Of a stretch of 63,782 bases of DNA, positions 1 through 8,726 are shown piece by piece (position 1 is the stretch's first letter; every line of letters starts with the position of its first letter). Below the pieces are notes generated by a model. The model worked only from the letters and a program-made list of their open reading frames with translations. It searched no databases and was not told where the DNA came from. Origin of the DNA: Methylobacterium sp. E-005. GTDB lineage: Bacteria; Pseudomonadota; Alphaproteobacteria; Rhizobiales; Beijerinckiaceae. The stretch lies in contig NZ_JAKSYG010000078.1 of assembly GCF_022829725.1 (NCBI RefSeq), forward strand, positions 1 to 63,782, given 5' to 3'. The position numbers and the translations under genes are program-made.

Positions 1-55
1 CGGCTACCAGCCACCCGCGCCGGAGGTCGTCCTCTGGCCAACCGAACCGAGCGGA

Positions 56-1312
56 TCAGTGCCGTCCGCGCGCCCTGCCATCGTCAGCCGACCGACGATG
101 CACTAACTTCGAACTCGGGCCACCGAATGGGGGCAGGCCAGTCGCCGGCCGAGTCTCCGGCCGGCGCCGGGCGGCCGCGCGGCGGCGCAGGACGTAGAGC
201 GTCAGGCCGGTCGCCGCGAAGCCCGGCATGGCCAGCGCCGCGAGGCAGAACAGCAGGGCGAACAGCTCGCCGAAGAAGCGCCCCCGGTGGACCTCCAGGA
301 TGTTGTCCATGAGGCGCCGGCCCAGCGGCATGTCGGCGGCGCGCTCGGCGGCCAGCAGCGTGCCGGTGGCGGCGTCGTAGCGGGCCTCGTTGCGGGCGCT
401 CGGGTCATCGACGCCCTTCGGCAGCCAGCGGATCCGGATCGCCTTCGCGTCGGGGCTCGGCAGGGTCAGGATCGCGGTGCCCGCCGCACGCCCCTCGCCG
501 CCCCGGAACGCCGCCCAGGCCCGATCGACGGCTGCCGGGCCGGATGCGTCGGTCGGCGCCGCGGGGGCGGCCCTGCGGCCGGCGGCGCGCATCGGCGTCG
601 CCGTCTCCCGCTCGCCCACCAGCAGCCACGCGGCGCCCTCCTTGAAGGACGGGTAGGACCATGTCAGCCCCGTCAGCGCCATGACGCAATAGACCGGCAT
701 CAGCCACGTCCCCGCTACGGCGTGGAGCGACCACCAGCGCGCCCGGCCCGGCCGGGACAGGCTCGGCTTCAGCCAGACCCGCCAGCGGTGGATCTTGGGC
801 CAGCGCAGGTAGAGGCCGGTCCCCAGGAAGACGAGGAGCGCCAGCACGCAGGCGCCGGTGATCGTGCGGCCCCAGCCCTTGGAGCCGCCGGGAAGCAGCA
901 GCCACCGGTGCAGGTCCCGCACCGTCGTGAACGCCCCCTCCAGCCGCACCGGGCCCAGCACCGTGCCGTCATAGGGGTCGGCATAGACCGAGGGCGGCCG
1001 CTCGCGGGTCGCGGGGTCCCGGGCGAAGCGAACGGGGACGCTCGCCGCCGGGTCGTCCGACAGGGTGAGGCTGTTCACTGGAAACCCGGCTTGCCCGGCG
1101 ATCCGCGCCGCCAGGACAGAGGGCGGCAGCGCCTGCCGATCGCCCGCCGTCACCGTCAGACGGTCGCGGTTGGCGAAGGCGGTGACCGCCTCCTCGTAGC
1201 TCATCAACGCCCCGGTCAGGCCCATCAGCGCCAGCACGAGGCCGGCCGTGAGGCCGAGCGCCCAGTGCAGGCGGAACAGGATGGTCCGGAGGGAGGGAAT
1301 CACGCGCGGCAT
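56..1312 (-). CDS. PepSY-associated membrane protein
   Basis: Predicted inner-membrane protein of the PepSY_TM family. Members often accompany siderophore uptake and periplasmic ferric reduction, but the substrate cannot be read here. The 418 residues carry four hydrophobic segments at about 12-38, 148-168, 197-218 and 345-372. Periplasmic stretches lie between the first and second and between the third and fourth segments, which is the family topology. The tail is Arg-rich (RRRAAARRRPETR). No partner gene lies immediately beside it. The siderophore receptor at 5594-7855 is several genes away, so an iron role is inference. Confidence 0.85.
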   Translation of the reverse strand: MPRVIPSLRTILFRLHWALGLTAGLVLALMGLTGALMSYEEAVTAFANRDRLTVTAGDRQALPPSVLAARIAGQAGFPVNSLTLSDDPAASVPVRFARDPATRERPPSVYADPYDGTVLGPVRLEGAFTTVRDLHRWLLLPGGSKGWGRTITGACVLALLVFLGTGLYLRWPKIHRWRVWLKPSLSRPGRARWWSLHAVAGTWLMPVYCVMALTGLTWSYPSFKEGAAWLLVGERETATPMRAAGRRAAPAAPTDASGPAAVDRAWAAFRGGEGRAAGTAILTLPSPDAKAIRIRWLPKGVDDPSARNEARYDAATGTLLAAERAADMPLGRRLMDNILEVHRGRFFGELFALLFCLAALAMPGFAATGLTLYVLRRRAAARRRPETRPATGLPPFGGPSSKLVHRRSADDGRARGRH

Positions 1313-1392
1313 GGCAGTGCCGGCTGCCTAACAGAACCCGGCCAAGCTGACGATGCCGCTTGGCGCATGCCCGGCGGCCGAGGCCGCTTCCA

Positions 1393-2961
1393 TCAGGTAA
1401 TCGGCGCGGGGTTGAACAGGGTCAGGTCGTTGAACAGGCCCCACTGGTCGGACCAGGGCCGCTTGCGCCCGCTCGCCACGTCGAGGATCAGGTGAAACAG
1501 CTCCCAGCCGACCGCCTCGATCGTGGCCTCGCCGGTGGCGATGCGGCCGGCATCGAGGTCGATCAGATCGGACCAGCGCTCGGCGAGCTCGGTCCGGGTG
1601 GCGACCTTGATCACCGGCGCCTGGGCCAGACCGTAGGGCGTGCCGCGGCCGGTGGAGAACACCTGCAGCGTGATGCCGGAGGCGAGTTGCAGCGTGCCAC
1701 AGACGAAGTCGCTCGCCGGGGTCGCGGCGAAGATCAGACCCTTCTCGCGCACGCGTTCACCGGGGGCCAGCACCCCGGAAATGGCGCTGGTGCCGGACTT
1801 GGCGACCGAGCCCAGGGCCTTCTCGACGATGTTGTTGAGGCCGCCCTTCTTGTTGCCGGGCGAGGGGTTGGCCCTACGGTCGGCCTCACCCTTGGCGAGG
1901 TAGGCATCGTACCACGCCATCTCGCGGATCAGGGCCTCGGCGACCTCCGGACTCTTCGCCCGGGGGGTCAGGAGGTGGATCGCGTCGCGCACCTCCGTCA
2001 CCTCGGAGAACAGGACGGTCGCGCCGCAGCGGACCAGCAGGTCGGCCGCGAAGCCGAGCGCCTGGTTGGCGGTCACCCCCGAGAAGGCGTCGCTGCCGCC
2101 GCATTGCAGGCCGACCACCAGATCGGAGGCCGGGCAGCTCTCGCGGGTCCGGCGGTTCAGCACCTCCAGGCGGGCCTCGGCCATCGCCAGGATGCTGTCG
2201 ATCATCGCGGAGAAGCCCCGGTGGCGCTCGTCCTGCAGGCGCACCACCCCGTCGCCGGCCGCGCCGGCATCCGGCAGCAGGCGCTCCGAGACCAGCTTCT
2301 CGCAGCCGAGGCCGACGACCATGACTTCGCCGCCGAAATTCGGGTTCTGCGCGAGGCTCTGGAGCGTCCGGATCGGCACCACCGCCTCGGGGGCGTTGAT
2401 GGCCACGCCGCAGCCATAGGCGTGGGTCAGGCCGACCACGTCGTCGACGTTGGGGTAGCGCGGCAGCAGCTCCTGCTTGATCCGGCGGATCGCCACGTCG
2501 AGGGTGCCGGCGACGCATTGCACGCTGATCGAGATCGCCAGGATGTTCTTGGTGCCCACCGACCCGTCCGGGTTGCGGTAGCCCTCGAAGGTGTAGCCCT
2601 CGAGCGGGGGCAGGGGGGCCGGCACCCGGGTGGCGTGCTCCAGGGCGTCGAGGGCGGGGGCGACGGGGGTCGCGACGCGGGATTCCTCGACCCAGGCGCC
2701 CCGGGGGATCGCCTGCGTGGCGATCCCCACCACCTCGCCGTAGCGGCGGACCTCGCCGCCCTCCGGGATGTCGGAGAGCGCCACCTTGTGGCCCTGCGGC
2801 ACGAACTCGACGAGCTCCAGCCCGTCCGGGAACATTGTGCCGGCCGGCAGCCCGAAGGCGTTGACCACGATGGCAACGTTGTCGGTCTCGCTCAGGCGGA
2901 TCGTGCGCGGCACGTCGCCGGTCGCCTGGAGACGGGTCGGGGCTTCGATCTCGGCCTGCAT
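1393..2961 (-). CDS. garD: Galactarate dehydratase (UxaA/GarD family)
   Basis: Dehydrates galactarate (or a closely related aldarate) to 5-keto-4-deoxy-D-glucarate in the cytoplasm. The 522-residue length matches E. coli GarD (about 523). An N-terminal SAF-like region (about 20-100) is followed by the UxaA catalytic part from about 120, with the recognisable [14 protein letters not shown] and [11 protein letters not shown] stretches. It lies 11 bases after the GarL-type aldolase on the same strand, so the two are probably co-transcribed and act in sequence. Altronate dehydratase is the nearest alternative; the GarL neighbour argues for galactarate/glucarate. Confidence 0.9.
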   Translation of the reverse strand: MQAEIEAPTRLQATGDVPRTIRLSETDNVAIVVNAFGLPAGTMFPDGLELVEFVPQGHKVALSDIPEGGEVRRYGEVVGIATQAIPRGAWVEESRVATPVAPALDALEHATRVPAPLPPLEGYTFEGYRNPDGSVGTKNILAISISVQCVAGTLDVAIRRIKQELLPRYPNVDDVVGLTHAYGCGVAINAPEAVVPIRTLQSLAQNPNFGGEVMVVGLGCEKLVSERLLPDAGAAGDGVVRLQDERHRGFSAMIDSILAMAEARLEVLNRRTRESCPASDLVVGLQCGGSDAFSGVTANQALGFAADLLVRCGATVLFSEVTEVRDAIHLLTPRAKSPEVAEALIREMAWYDAYLAKGEADRRANPSPGNKKGGLNNIVEKALGSVAKSGTSAISGVLAPGERVREKGLIFAATPASDFVCGTLQLASGITLQVFSTGRGTPYGLAQAPVIKVATRTELAERWSDLIDLDAGRIATGEATIEAVGWELFHLILDVASGRKRPWSDQWGLFNDLTLFNPAPIT

Positions 2962-2972
2962 CGGAAATCCCC

Positions 2973-3743
2973 TCAGGTCGCGGAGCGGAAGCGCCCGGCC
3001 AGCGCCTCGGCGTTGCGGGCGAGCAGGCCCAGATCCGAGCCCACAGCGGTGAACCGGGTGCCCGCCGCGATGTAGCGCTTGGCCAAGTCCTCGCTCGGCG
3101 TGAGGATGCCGGCATGCTTGCCGGCCTTCACGATCCGGCCGACGGCCTCCTCGATGGTCCGGACCACCTCGGGATGGCCCTGCTGGCCGAGATGGCCGAG
3201 GCTGGTCGAGAGGTCGCCGGGTCCGATGAACACGCCGTCCACGCCCTCGACGGCGGCGATCGCGTCCAGATTGTCCAGCGCGCGGCGGGACTCGACCTGC
3301 ACGATCACGTAGATCTCGGACTCGCAGCGCGTGTGGTAGTCGGGGATGCGGCCGAACCGGGCGGCCCGGGGCGCCTGCGAGAAGCCGCGGATCCCCCGGG
3401 GGGCGTAGCGGGTCGCCGCGACCACGCGCTCGGCCTGCGCGGCATCATCGATGTTGGGGATCATCAGCGACTGCGCGCCGGCATCCAGGATGCGCTTGAT
3501 GGTGATGGGATCGTCGCTCGGAACCCGCACCACCGGGTTGGTGGCGTTCTCCATCATCGCCTGAAGCTGGAAATAGATATCCCGCAGGTCGTTGGCGGAG
3601 TGCTCCATGTCGAGGAGCAGCCAGTCGAACCCGGCCCCGGCGACGATCTCGGTCGAGATCGGGCTCGCGAGGCTGCACCAGAGGCCGATCTGCTGCCGGC
3701 CCTCGGCGAGGGCCGCCTTGAAGCGGTTGGTGAGGCTGTCCAT
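2973..3743 (-). CDS. garL: 2-dehydro-3-deoxyglucarate aldolase (HpcH/HpaI family)
   Basis: Class II, metal-dependent aldolase cleaving 5-keto-4-deoxy- or 2-keto-3-deoxy-glucarate to pyruvate and tartronate semialdehyde. The 256 residues equal the E. coli GarL length. Catalytic His48 ([10 protein letters not shown]) and Arg73 (VVRVPSDD) are present, as are metal ligands Glu151 (VQVES) and Asp177 (GPGDLS), each shifted by two from the E. coli numbering as I recall it. The gene sits between a LysR regulator and garD on the same strand. The later pathway genes (garR, garK, a transporter) are not in the window. Confidence 0.92.
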   Translation of the reverse strand: MDSLTNRFKAALAEGRQQIGLWCSLASPISTEIVAGAGFDWLLLDMEHSANDLRDIYFQLQAMMENATNPVVRVPSDDPITIKRILDAGAQSLMIPNIDDAAQAERVVAATRYAPRGIRGFSQAPRAARFGRIPDYHTRCESEIYVIVQVESRRALDNLDAIAAVEGVDGVFIGPGDLSTSLGHLGQQGHPEVVRTIEEAVGRIVKAGKHAGILTPSEDLAKRYIAAGTRFTAVGSDLGLLARNAEALAGRFRSAT

Positions 3744-3855
3744 CGCGAGTCCTTCCCTGCGGCTCCGGGCGTCTGCGCGCCGTCCGCCCCATCACGCGCA
3801 GCCTTTGACCGGGAGGTCAAAGCCAAAGGCTGGATCGATCGATGCAACGGCTGCA

Positions 3856-4764
3856 TCAACCGACGCGGCCGGGCCCGTTCGACAGCCCGTCCGACAGGAT
3901 CGCGACCAGCCGGGCGATCAGCGGGTCGTCCGCGTCGCGCCGCCACGCAAGGACCAGCTCGACCGGTCGCGGCGTCGGCAGGACGAGGGGCCGGAAAACG
4001 ACGCCCTCGAAGCGCAGGCACTCGGCCGCGGCCGGGATCAGGGCGATTCCCAGGGCGGCCCGCACGAGGGACAGGATCGAGTGGATCTGCGTGAGCTGCT
4101 GGACGATCCGCGGCCGGATTCCCGCCTCGGTGAACAGGCCGAGGACGAGGTCGTGGAAGTAGCGGGCCTCGTTCGGCGCGTAGGCGATGAACGCTTCGCC
4201 GCCGAGATCGCCGGGCACGAGGCGGTCATGCCGGGCCAGGGGATTGGCGGCAGGCAGCGCGACCACGAGGGGTTCGGCGAGCGCACGGACGGCGCGCAGG
4301 TCCGGATGCGTCACCGGCGGCCGTACCAGGGCGGCGTCGAGGCTGCCGGCGAGCAGCGCCTCGACCTGATCCCGGCTCACCATCTCGCGCAGCGACAGGG
4401 TGACGTCCGGCAGGGCCTGGCGGAGCGCGGTGACGAGGCGCGGCAGGAAGTCGTAGGCCGAGGCCGCCGTGAAGCCGAGCTTCAGGATGCCGGCGCGCCC
4501 CGCCGCGACCTGCCGGGTCACGTGGGTCGCGCTCTCGGCGAGCCGCAGGATCCGCTGCGCCTCGGGCAGGAAGCTGCGCCCGGCCGCGGTCAGCCGGACC
4601 GAGCGGCTGCTGCGCTCCAGGAGTTGCACGTCGAGGACGCGCTCCAGCACCTGGATCTGCCGCGACAGGGGCGGCTGCGTCATGTTCAGCCGGGCGGCCG
4701 CGCGCCCGAAATGCAGCTCCTCCGCGACCGCCGCGAAGCACCGGAGCTGGCTGAAGTCGAACAT
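3856..4764 (-). CDS. LysR-type transcriptional regulator
   Basis: 302-residue LysR regulator. The N-terminal winged helix-turn-helix is at about residues 3-62 (FSQLRCFAAVAEELHFGRAA, then MTQPPLSRQIQ). The effector-binding domain runs from about 90 to 295. It is upstream of garL and garD on the same strand, 112 bases before garL, so it plausibly controls galactarate/glucarate use. That assignment rests on position only. Autoregulation from its own upstream region (4765-4868) is possible, but no clear T-N11-A box was identified. Confidence 0.9.
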   Translation of the reverse strand: MFDFSQLRCFAAVAEELHFGRAAARLNMTQPPLSRQIQVLERVLDVQLLERSSRSVRLTAAGRSFLPEAQRILRLAESATHVTRQVAAGRAGILKLGFTAASAYDFLPRLVTALRQALPDVTLSLREMVSRDQVEALLAGSLDAALVRPPVTHPDLRAVRALAEPLVVALPAANPLARHDRLVPGDLGGEAFIAYAPNEARYFHDLVLGLFTEAGIRPRIVQQLTQIHSILSLVRAALGIALIPAAAECLRFEGVVFRPLVLPTPRPVELVLAWRRDADDPLIARLVAILSDGLSNGPGRVG

Positions 4765-4868
4765 GGGGGCTCCGTGGCGCGTGGCGTCGGGGCCGATAAG
4801 GCCCGAAGCGACCGCGCGCGCTCAAGGTATGCCGCACCCGGATGGGGCGGCACAGCCCTGGACCCGGA

Positions 4869-5195
4869 TCAGCAGCTCAGCCGTCGACCTTCCTTGCGCC
4901 CGAACACCCGCCAATGCGCGGCGCCGGATTCCATCTGACCGTTGGCCACGGCGCGGCGGACATCCGGGTTGCAGCGCAGATACTCGCGCTCGTCGAACCC
5001 ATAGGCAGCGCGCCCGCCACGGTAGTCATCCCGGTCGCGATAGCCGCGGTCCCCCCGGTCATCGTAGTCGCGATCCCGGTAGCCGCGGTCGCGATAGCCG
5101 TAACCGTCATCATAGGGGCGGGGCTGCGCCGTGACCGGGCCGACCACGCCCAGAATGCCGATGCTCACAGCGGCCGCCGTCAGAAGCGCCTTCAT
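4869..5195 (-). CDS. Small secreted Tyr/Arg/Asp-rich protein with NPDV motif
   Basis: 108-residue exported protein of unknown role. The start at 5195 is chosen because it opens a signal peptide (MKALLTAAAVSIGILGVVG, cleavage near PVTAQ) and has an AGGAGG ribosome site about 8 bases upstream. The middle (about 28-62) is a low-complexity YRDR/DYDDRG repeat. The C-terminus (about 70-108) carries YLRCNPDVRRAV, then HWRVFGRKEGR. This resembles a short YLxxNPDV...HW...G..EGR module seen in secreted and glycan-related proteins (recognised by eye). It ends in Cys, with a second Cys in the module. Confidence 0.75.
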   Translation of the reverse strand: MKALLTAAAVSIGILGVVGPVTAQPRPYDDGYGYRDRGYRDRDYDDRGDRGYRDRDDYRGGRAAYGFDEREYLRCNPDVRRAVANGQMESGAAHWRVFGRKEGRRLSC

Positions 5196-5593
5196 GGTTC
5201 CAATCCTCCTATCGGTGGGCTGAAACGCGCTGCGCCGGGAATGGTTCGATCGGCTTGGCCGTGCGGCGGCATCCCGGCGCGACCCGTCCCGCTGAACGTG
5301 ATTCGGGTGCGGAGCCGGCTTCGACCGATTGAGCCCCACCGAACCAGGGCCATCCGGCTTCTTGCCGCCCCGCCAGCTCACCATGCAAAATCTGCATGCA
5401 TCCGCTCAGTACAATACATAGATACTAATATGACTTGTTTTTATTTGAGATTTTCTAGCGTTCATCGCTTTTAAATTGATTCATTGAGGAACAGTTGAAT
5501 TGAATTTATTGTAAGGTAAAGCAGAAAGTATTGACTTAATGCTTTCGTAGATCTTAGCGGTCGGCCGCATCAGCTCAGAGATATGGTGGGTCG
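5196..5593. other. AT-rich intergenic region upstream of TonB receptor
   Basis: 398 bases between two divergently oriented envelope genes. The stretch from about 5395 to 5560 is strikingly AT-rich against the GC-rich genome and probably holds the receptor promoter. A perfect inverted repeat CATGCA-N5-TGCATG lies at 5382-5398. I see no cobalamin riboswitch elements and no recognisable Fur, RirA or Irr box. Confidence 0.5.
5382..5398. promoter_or_regulatory. Inverted repeat, candidate operator
   Basis: Perfect 6-base arms CATGCA and TGCATG separated by AAATC, in the promoter-like region between the secreted protein gene and the TonB receptor. The position suits an operator. No regulator is assigned. 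Confidence 0.3.
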
Positions 5594-7855
5594 ATGCGTT
5601 TGAACACTTGGTACGGTCCCCGGCGCCTCCGTCAGCGCTTGCAAAAGTCTGCCGGAGGCTGCCCCGCATCGCGGACCGTGCTCGTCGCCCTGGCACTCGC
5701 GGCGACGGACGCCCCGGCGACGGGACAGATCCTGACTGGACGACCGGAGGCTGCCGATCCGGTCGCGTTCCGATCCCGAGGTTCCGCGCCGCCGGACATG
5801 GTGATGCTCGACGCGGTGTCGGTCGAGTCCCGAGGCGGCGCAGCGAAGCCGGGGTTTCCGCCGCCCACCGGCACGGTCGGACAGCCGCCGGCGGCCTTCG
5901 CGGGCGGCCAGGTTGCGGGTGGCGGCCGCGTCGGCTTTCTTGGCAGCCGCAGCGTGTTCGACACGCCTTTCACGCAGGCCAATTACACCGCAGAGTTGAT
6001 CCGCAACCAGCAGGCCCGGTCTGTGGGCGATGTCCTGGCTAACAACGCCTCCGTCCGGGAGACGCAGCCGCCCTACAGCGCCCAGCGGAACATCATCATC
6101 CGCGGCTTTCCGGTGAATGCCAAAGACTTCGCCTTCGACGGGCTGTACGGCCTCGTGAGCGTCCACCAGCCCGCGCTCGACGGGATCGAGCGGGTGGAGG
6201 TGCTGAGCGGGCCCGGCGCTTTCCTGTACGGCTTCCCGCCCTCCGGGAGCGCCGTGGGCGTCGTCAACCTCGTCCCCAAACGGGCGGCCGAGGCGCCCCT
6301 CACCCGCGTGGAGGCCCAGTTCCTCTCGGCCGGCACGGTCGGCGGGTCCTTCGATGTCGGCCGCCGGTTCGGGGACGGCAACGCCGTGGGGATCCGGATC
6401 AACGGCGCCTATCGCGACGGGGCGACACCGATCGATCATCTGAATCAGGGGGCGGGCGCCCTGACGCTCGGTCTGGACTACCGCGGCGAGGCCCTGCGGC
6501 TCAGCCTCGATGCCGGGTACCAGCATCTCGCCGTCGACGCCCAGAGCAACGGCTTCACCGTTAACCCGGGCTTTCGGATTCCGAGGGCCCCCCGGCTCAG
6601 CCTCAACGTACAGCAGCCCTGGGAACGGGCCGAAATCAACCAGGGCTTCGGCGTCCTGCGGGCGGAATACGACCTCACGCCGGACATGACGCTGTTCGGC
6701 GCCGTCGGCGGATCGCGGGCGGATCGCGACTTCTTCGGATCGAACGGCACGATCACGAGCGGGGCCGGCGCCGTACAGCTGCAGACCGGCCGGGTCGCGG
6801 GCAAGTATACGCAATGGTCGGGCGAGGCCGGCCTGAGGACGCATTTCCAGACGGGCCCCGTCGATCACGGGCTGGCCGTCGTCGCCACCCATTACGCGGG
6901 CGACGAGCCCTTCTACCGCACCGGGATCGGCTTGCTCCGAACCTCGCTCTACGCGCCTGTCCTGTATCCGCCGCCCGATCGGCCCGCCCGGCGCCTCGAG
7001 GTCACGACCCGGTCCGACCTGGACGGCGTGGCCGTCACCGACACGGCCTCAATCCTCGACGGCCGCTTCCAGGGCATCACGCGCGACCTGGCCCTGCCGC
7101 AGGGGGGCTCCCAGTCGCGCTATGACAAGTCGGCCGCGACCCCGGTCGCGGCCCTGATCGTCAAGCCCTGGGACAAGCTGTCCCTGTATGCCAGCTACGC
7201 GGAAGGGTTCGGCTTCGGGCCGTCCGCGCCCGCCCAGGCCCTCAACGCCTCCGCGACGCTGCCGCCGGCGGTCACCAGTCAGATCGAGACGGGGGCGAAG
7301 CTCGACCTCGACCCGGTCGGCGTTACCCTCGCGGTCTTCGAGATCAAGCAACCCTTCGGCACCCTCGAACCCCGGACCCGGGTGTTCGGCCTGAACGGCG
7401 AGCAGACCAATCAGGGGCTCGATTTCAACGTGTTCGGCGCGCCGACGGAGGGCGTCCGCGTGCTGGCGGGCCTGACGCTGATCGACGGGCGCCTCGGGAA
7501 GACGGCCGGGGGCAGCTTCGACGGGCATGTGGCGCCCGGCGTGCCCACCGCACAGGCCAATCTCGGCGGCGAACTCGATCTCCCGCCCTGGCTCGCCAAG
7601 GGCGTGACCCTGACCGGGCTCGTGATCTACACGGCGCCGCAATATTACGATCAGGCCAACCGGCAGAAGATCCCGGATTATACCCGGCTCGATCTCGGCA
7701 TCCGCTACAGCTTCGTGGCGCATGGAATGCCGCTGACGGCGCGCTTCAACGTCGAGAACGCGGCCGGCGCACGCTACTGGGCGTCGGCAGGGGCGGGGGT
7801 TCTGAGCTACGGGACGCCGCGGACATTCCTGGCCTCGTTGACCGCAGACCTCTGA
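5594..7855 (+). CDS. TonB-dependent siderophore receptor
   Basis: 753-residue outer-membrane receptor for ferric-siderophore uptake energised by TonB-ExbB-ExbD. A signal region (about 1-45) is followed by a TonB-box-like LDAVSV at about 77. The plug domain (about 120-240) contains NIIIRGFPVNAKDF and the family motif FLYGFPPSGSAVGVVNLVPK. The 22-strand barrel follows to the C-terminus, with typical late strands (YTRLDLGIRYSF). There is no N-terminal STN signalling domain, so surface signalling through FecR is not expected. The upstream region is AT-rich with a candidate operator. The ligand is not predictable. Confidence 0.92.
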   Translation: MRLNTWYGPRRLRQRLQKSAGGCPASRTVLVALALAATDAPATGQILTGRPEAADPVAFRSRGSAPPDMVMLDAVSVESRGGAAKPGFPPPTGTVGQPPAAFAGGQVAGGGRVGFLGSRSVFDTPFTQANYTAELIRNQQARSVGDVLANNASVRETQPPYSAQRNIIIRGFPVNAKDFAFDGLYGLVSVHQPALDGIERVEVLSGPGAFLYGFPPSGSAVGVVNLVPKRAAEAPLTRVEAQFLSAGTVGGSFDVGRRFGDGNAVGIRINGAYRDGATPIDHLNQGAGALTLGLDYRGEALRLSLDAGYQHLAVDAQSNGFTVNPGFRIPRAPRLSLNVQQPWERAEINQGFGVLRAEYDLTPDMTLFGAVGGSRADRDFFGSNGTITSGAGAVQLQTGRVAGKYTQWSGEAGLRTHFQTGPVDHGLAVVATHYAGDEPFYRTGIGLLRTSLYAPVLYPPPDRPARRLEVTTRSDLDGVAVTDTASILDGRFQGITRDLALPQGGSQSRYDKSAATPVAALIVKPWDKLSLYASYAEGFGFGPSAPAQALNASATLPPAVTSQIETGAKLDLDPVGVTLAVFEIKQPFGTLEPRTRVFGLNGEQTNQGLDFNVFGAPTEGVRVLAGLTLIDGRLGKTAGGSFDGHVAPGVPTAQANLGGELDLPPWLAKGVTLTGLVIYTAPQYYDQANRQKIPDYTRLDLGIRYSFVAHGMPLTARFNVENAAGARYWASAGAGVLSYGTPRTFLASLTADL

Positions 7856-7963
7856 GCCCCGGACCCAGCGGCTTCGGCCGGCCACGACGGGCCCGGCATC
7901 CGCGGGACCGCCCGGGCCGGCTGCCGTCGCGGACCGTAGAGTGCGGTCCGCGACAGGTCGGAC

Positions 7964-8212
7964 TTACATCCGGTGCATCATGCGGTGGCGCATCTCGCGA
8001 CGCATCATGTGACGCTCCATCCGGTGGCGCATCATCCGGCGCTCCATCCGGCGGCGCATCATGTGGCGCTCCATCCGGTCCATCTGGACCGTCGAGACCA
8101 TGCCGGCGGGCGCGGCGACGGCGGCAGGCGCGAGCGGGGCGGCGGAAGCCGGGAGCGCCAGGGTGCCGCCGAGGGCGGCGAGCAGCGCGGCAGTGATGAT
8201 CGAATGACGCAA
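7964..8212 (-). CDS. Exported Met/Arg/His-repeat protein
   Basis: 82-residue protein read from a TTG start at 8212, chosen because AAAGGA lies 6 bases upstream and the frame then opens directly with a signal peptide (RHSIITAALLAALGG, cleavage near PASAA). After a short Ala/Pro linker the whole C-terminus (47-82) is four 9-residue repeats of the type M-E-R-[HR]-M-M-R-x-[RE]. The mature part thus has many Met and several His but no Cys, a composition known from periplasmic copper or silver binders. It ends about 110 bases from the end of the convergent siderophore receptor. Family unknown to me; metal binding is inference. Confidence 0.65.
   Translation of the reverse strand: MRHSIITAALLAALGGTLALPASAAPLAPAAVAAPAGMVSTVQMDRMERHMMRRRMERRMMRHRMERHMMRREMRHRMMHRM
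7967..8074 (-). repeat. Four 27-bp in-frame tandem repeats
   Basis: 108 bases equal exactly four 27-bp units encoding the 9-residue repeats at residues 47-55, 56-64, 65-73 and 74-82 of the exported Met/Arg/His protein. The last unit is the most divergent. The first three share the codon pattern for MER-x-MMR. Confidence 0.8.
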
Positions 8213-8726
8213 GGGAAATCCTTTCTTGCCGCCCCGGTGAGGACGGACATGCTCCACGAACCCACGACGGCAGAAGATCCATCCGAGGCCCGCCCAGGAA
8301 GCCGGAGGCGGCCGAAATGGTTCCCAGGCTTGAACCAGGGCTGTCGATTTCGCCTCAGGCGGTGATGCCGGCCTGCATCGACCACCACCGCCATCATGGA
8401 GAGCAACATCCCGGCGCGAAGCGAGCGATGCGCCGTCGGCCCTCTCCGCAACGAGACGCGGCGCCATTTGATTGATATTCGAATCGAAAGACGAATTTTG
8501 TAGAATAATTATAAATATCAGCGTCTCAATTCCAACGTAAGAGGCTGCATTAAACGCCATATACAAAGCACTGATTGCCTGAGATGCGTCGCTTGAAATC
8601 GCGATTGCTCCACAATCTATGCCTCGTAATCAATGATCGATGCAATTTTTACCATGCGTTTACCACGAAGCCGTAGCGCATAACGAGACGCGGCGCGAAA
8701 ACCACGCGCGATGGGGGCTTCCTCGG
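8213..8726. other. Intergenic region, partly AT-rich
   Basis: About 510 bases between two divergent exported-protein genes. The part from about 8460 to 8660 is AT-rich and probably carries promoters. I see no gene, tRNA or clear operator in it. Short open frames that extend the flanking genes lack signal-peptide logic and were not used. Confidence 0.4.

Noticed and set aside
2..106. Short plus-strand frame entering from the left edge and ending at TAA
   Set aside because: Only 34 codons, overlaps the PepSY gene end by about 50 bases, and no recognisable residues; too short to call.
1360..3075. Long plus-strand open frame antisense to garD and garL
   Set aside because: Product is Arg/Gly/His-rich without domains; it is a mirror of the high-GC coding strand of garD.
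5196..5593. Cobalamin riboswitch upstream of the TonB receptor
   Set aside because: No B12-box or GCCACTG-type element; the region is AT-rich with only a short palindrome.
7973..8365. His-rich open frame on the plus strand (HHAVAHLATHH type)
   Set aside because: It is the antisense of the Met/Arg/His repeats and has no signal peptide or ribosome site; the minus frame does.
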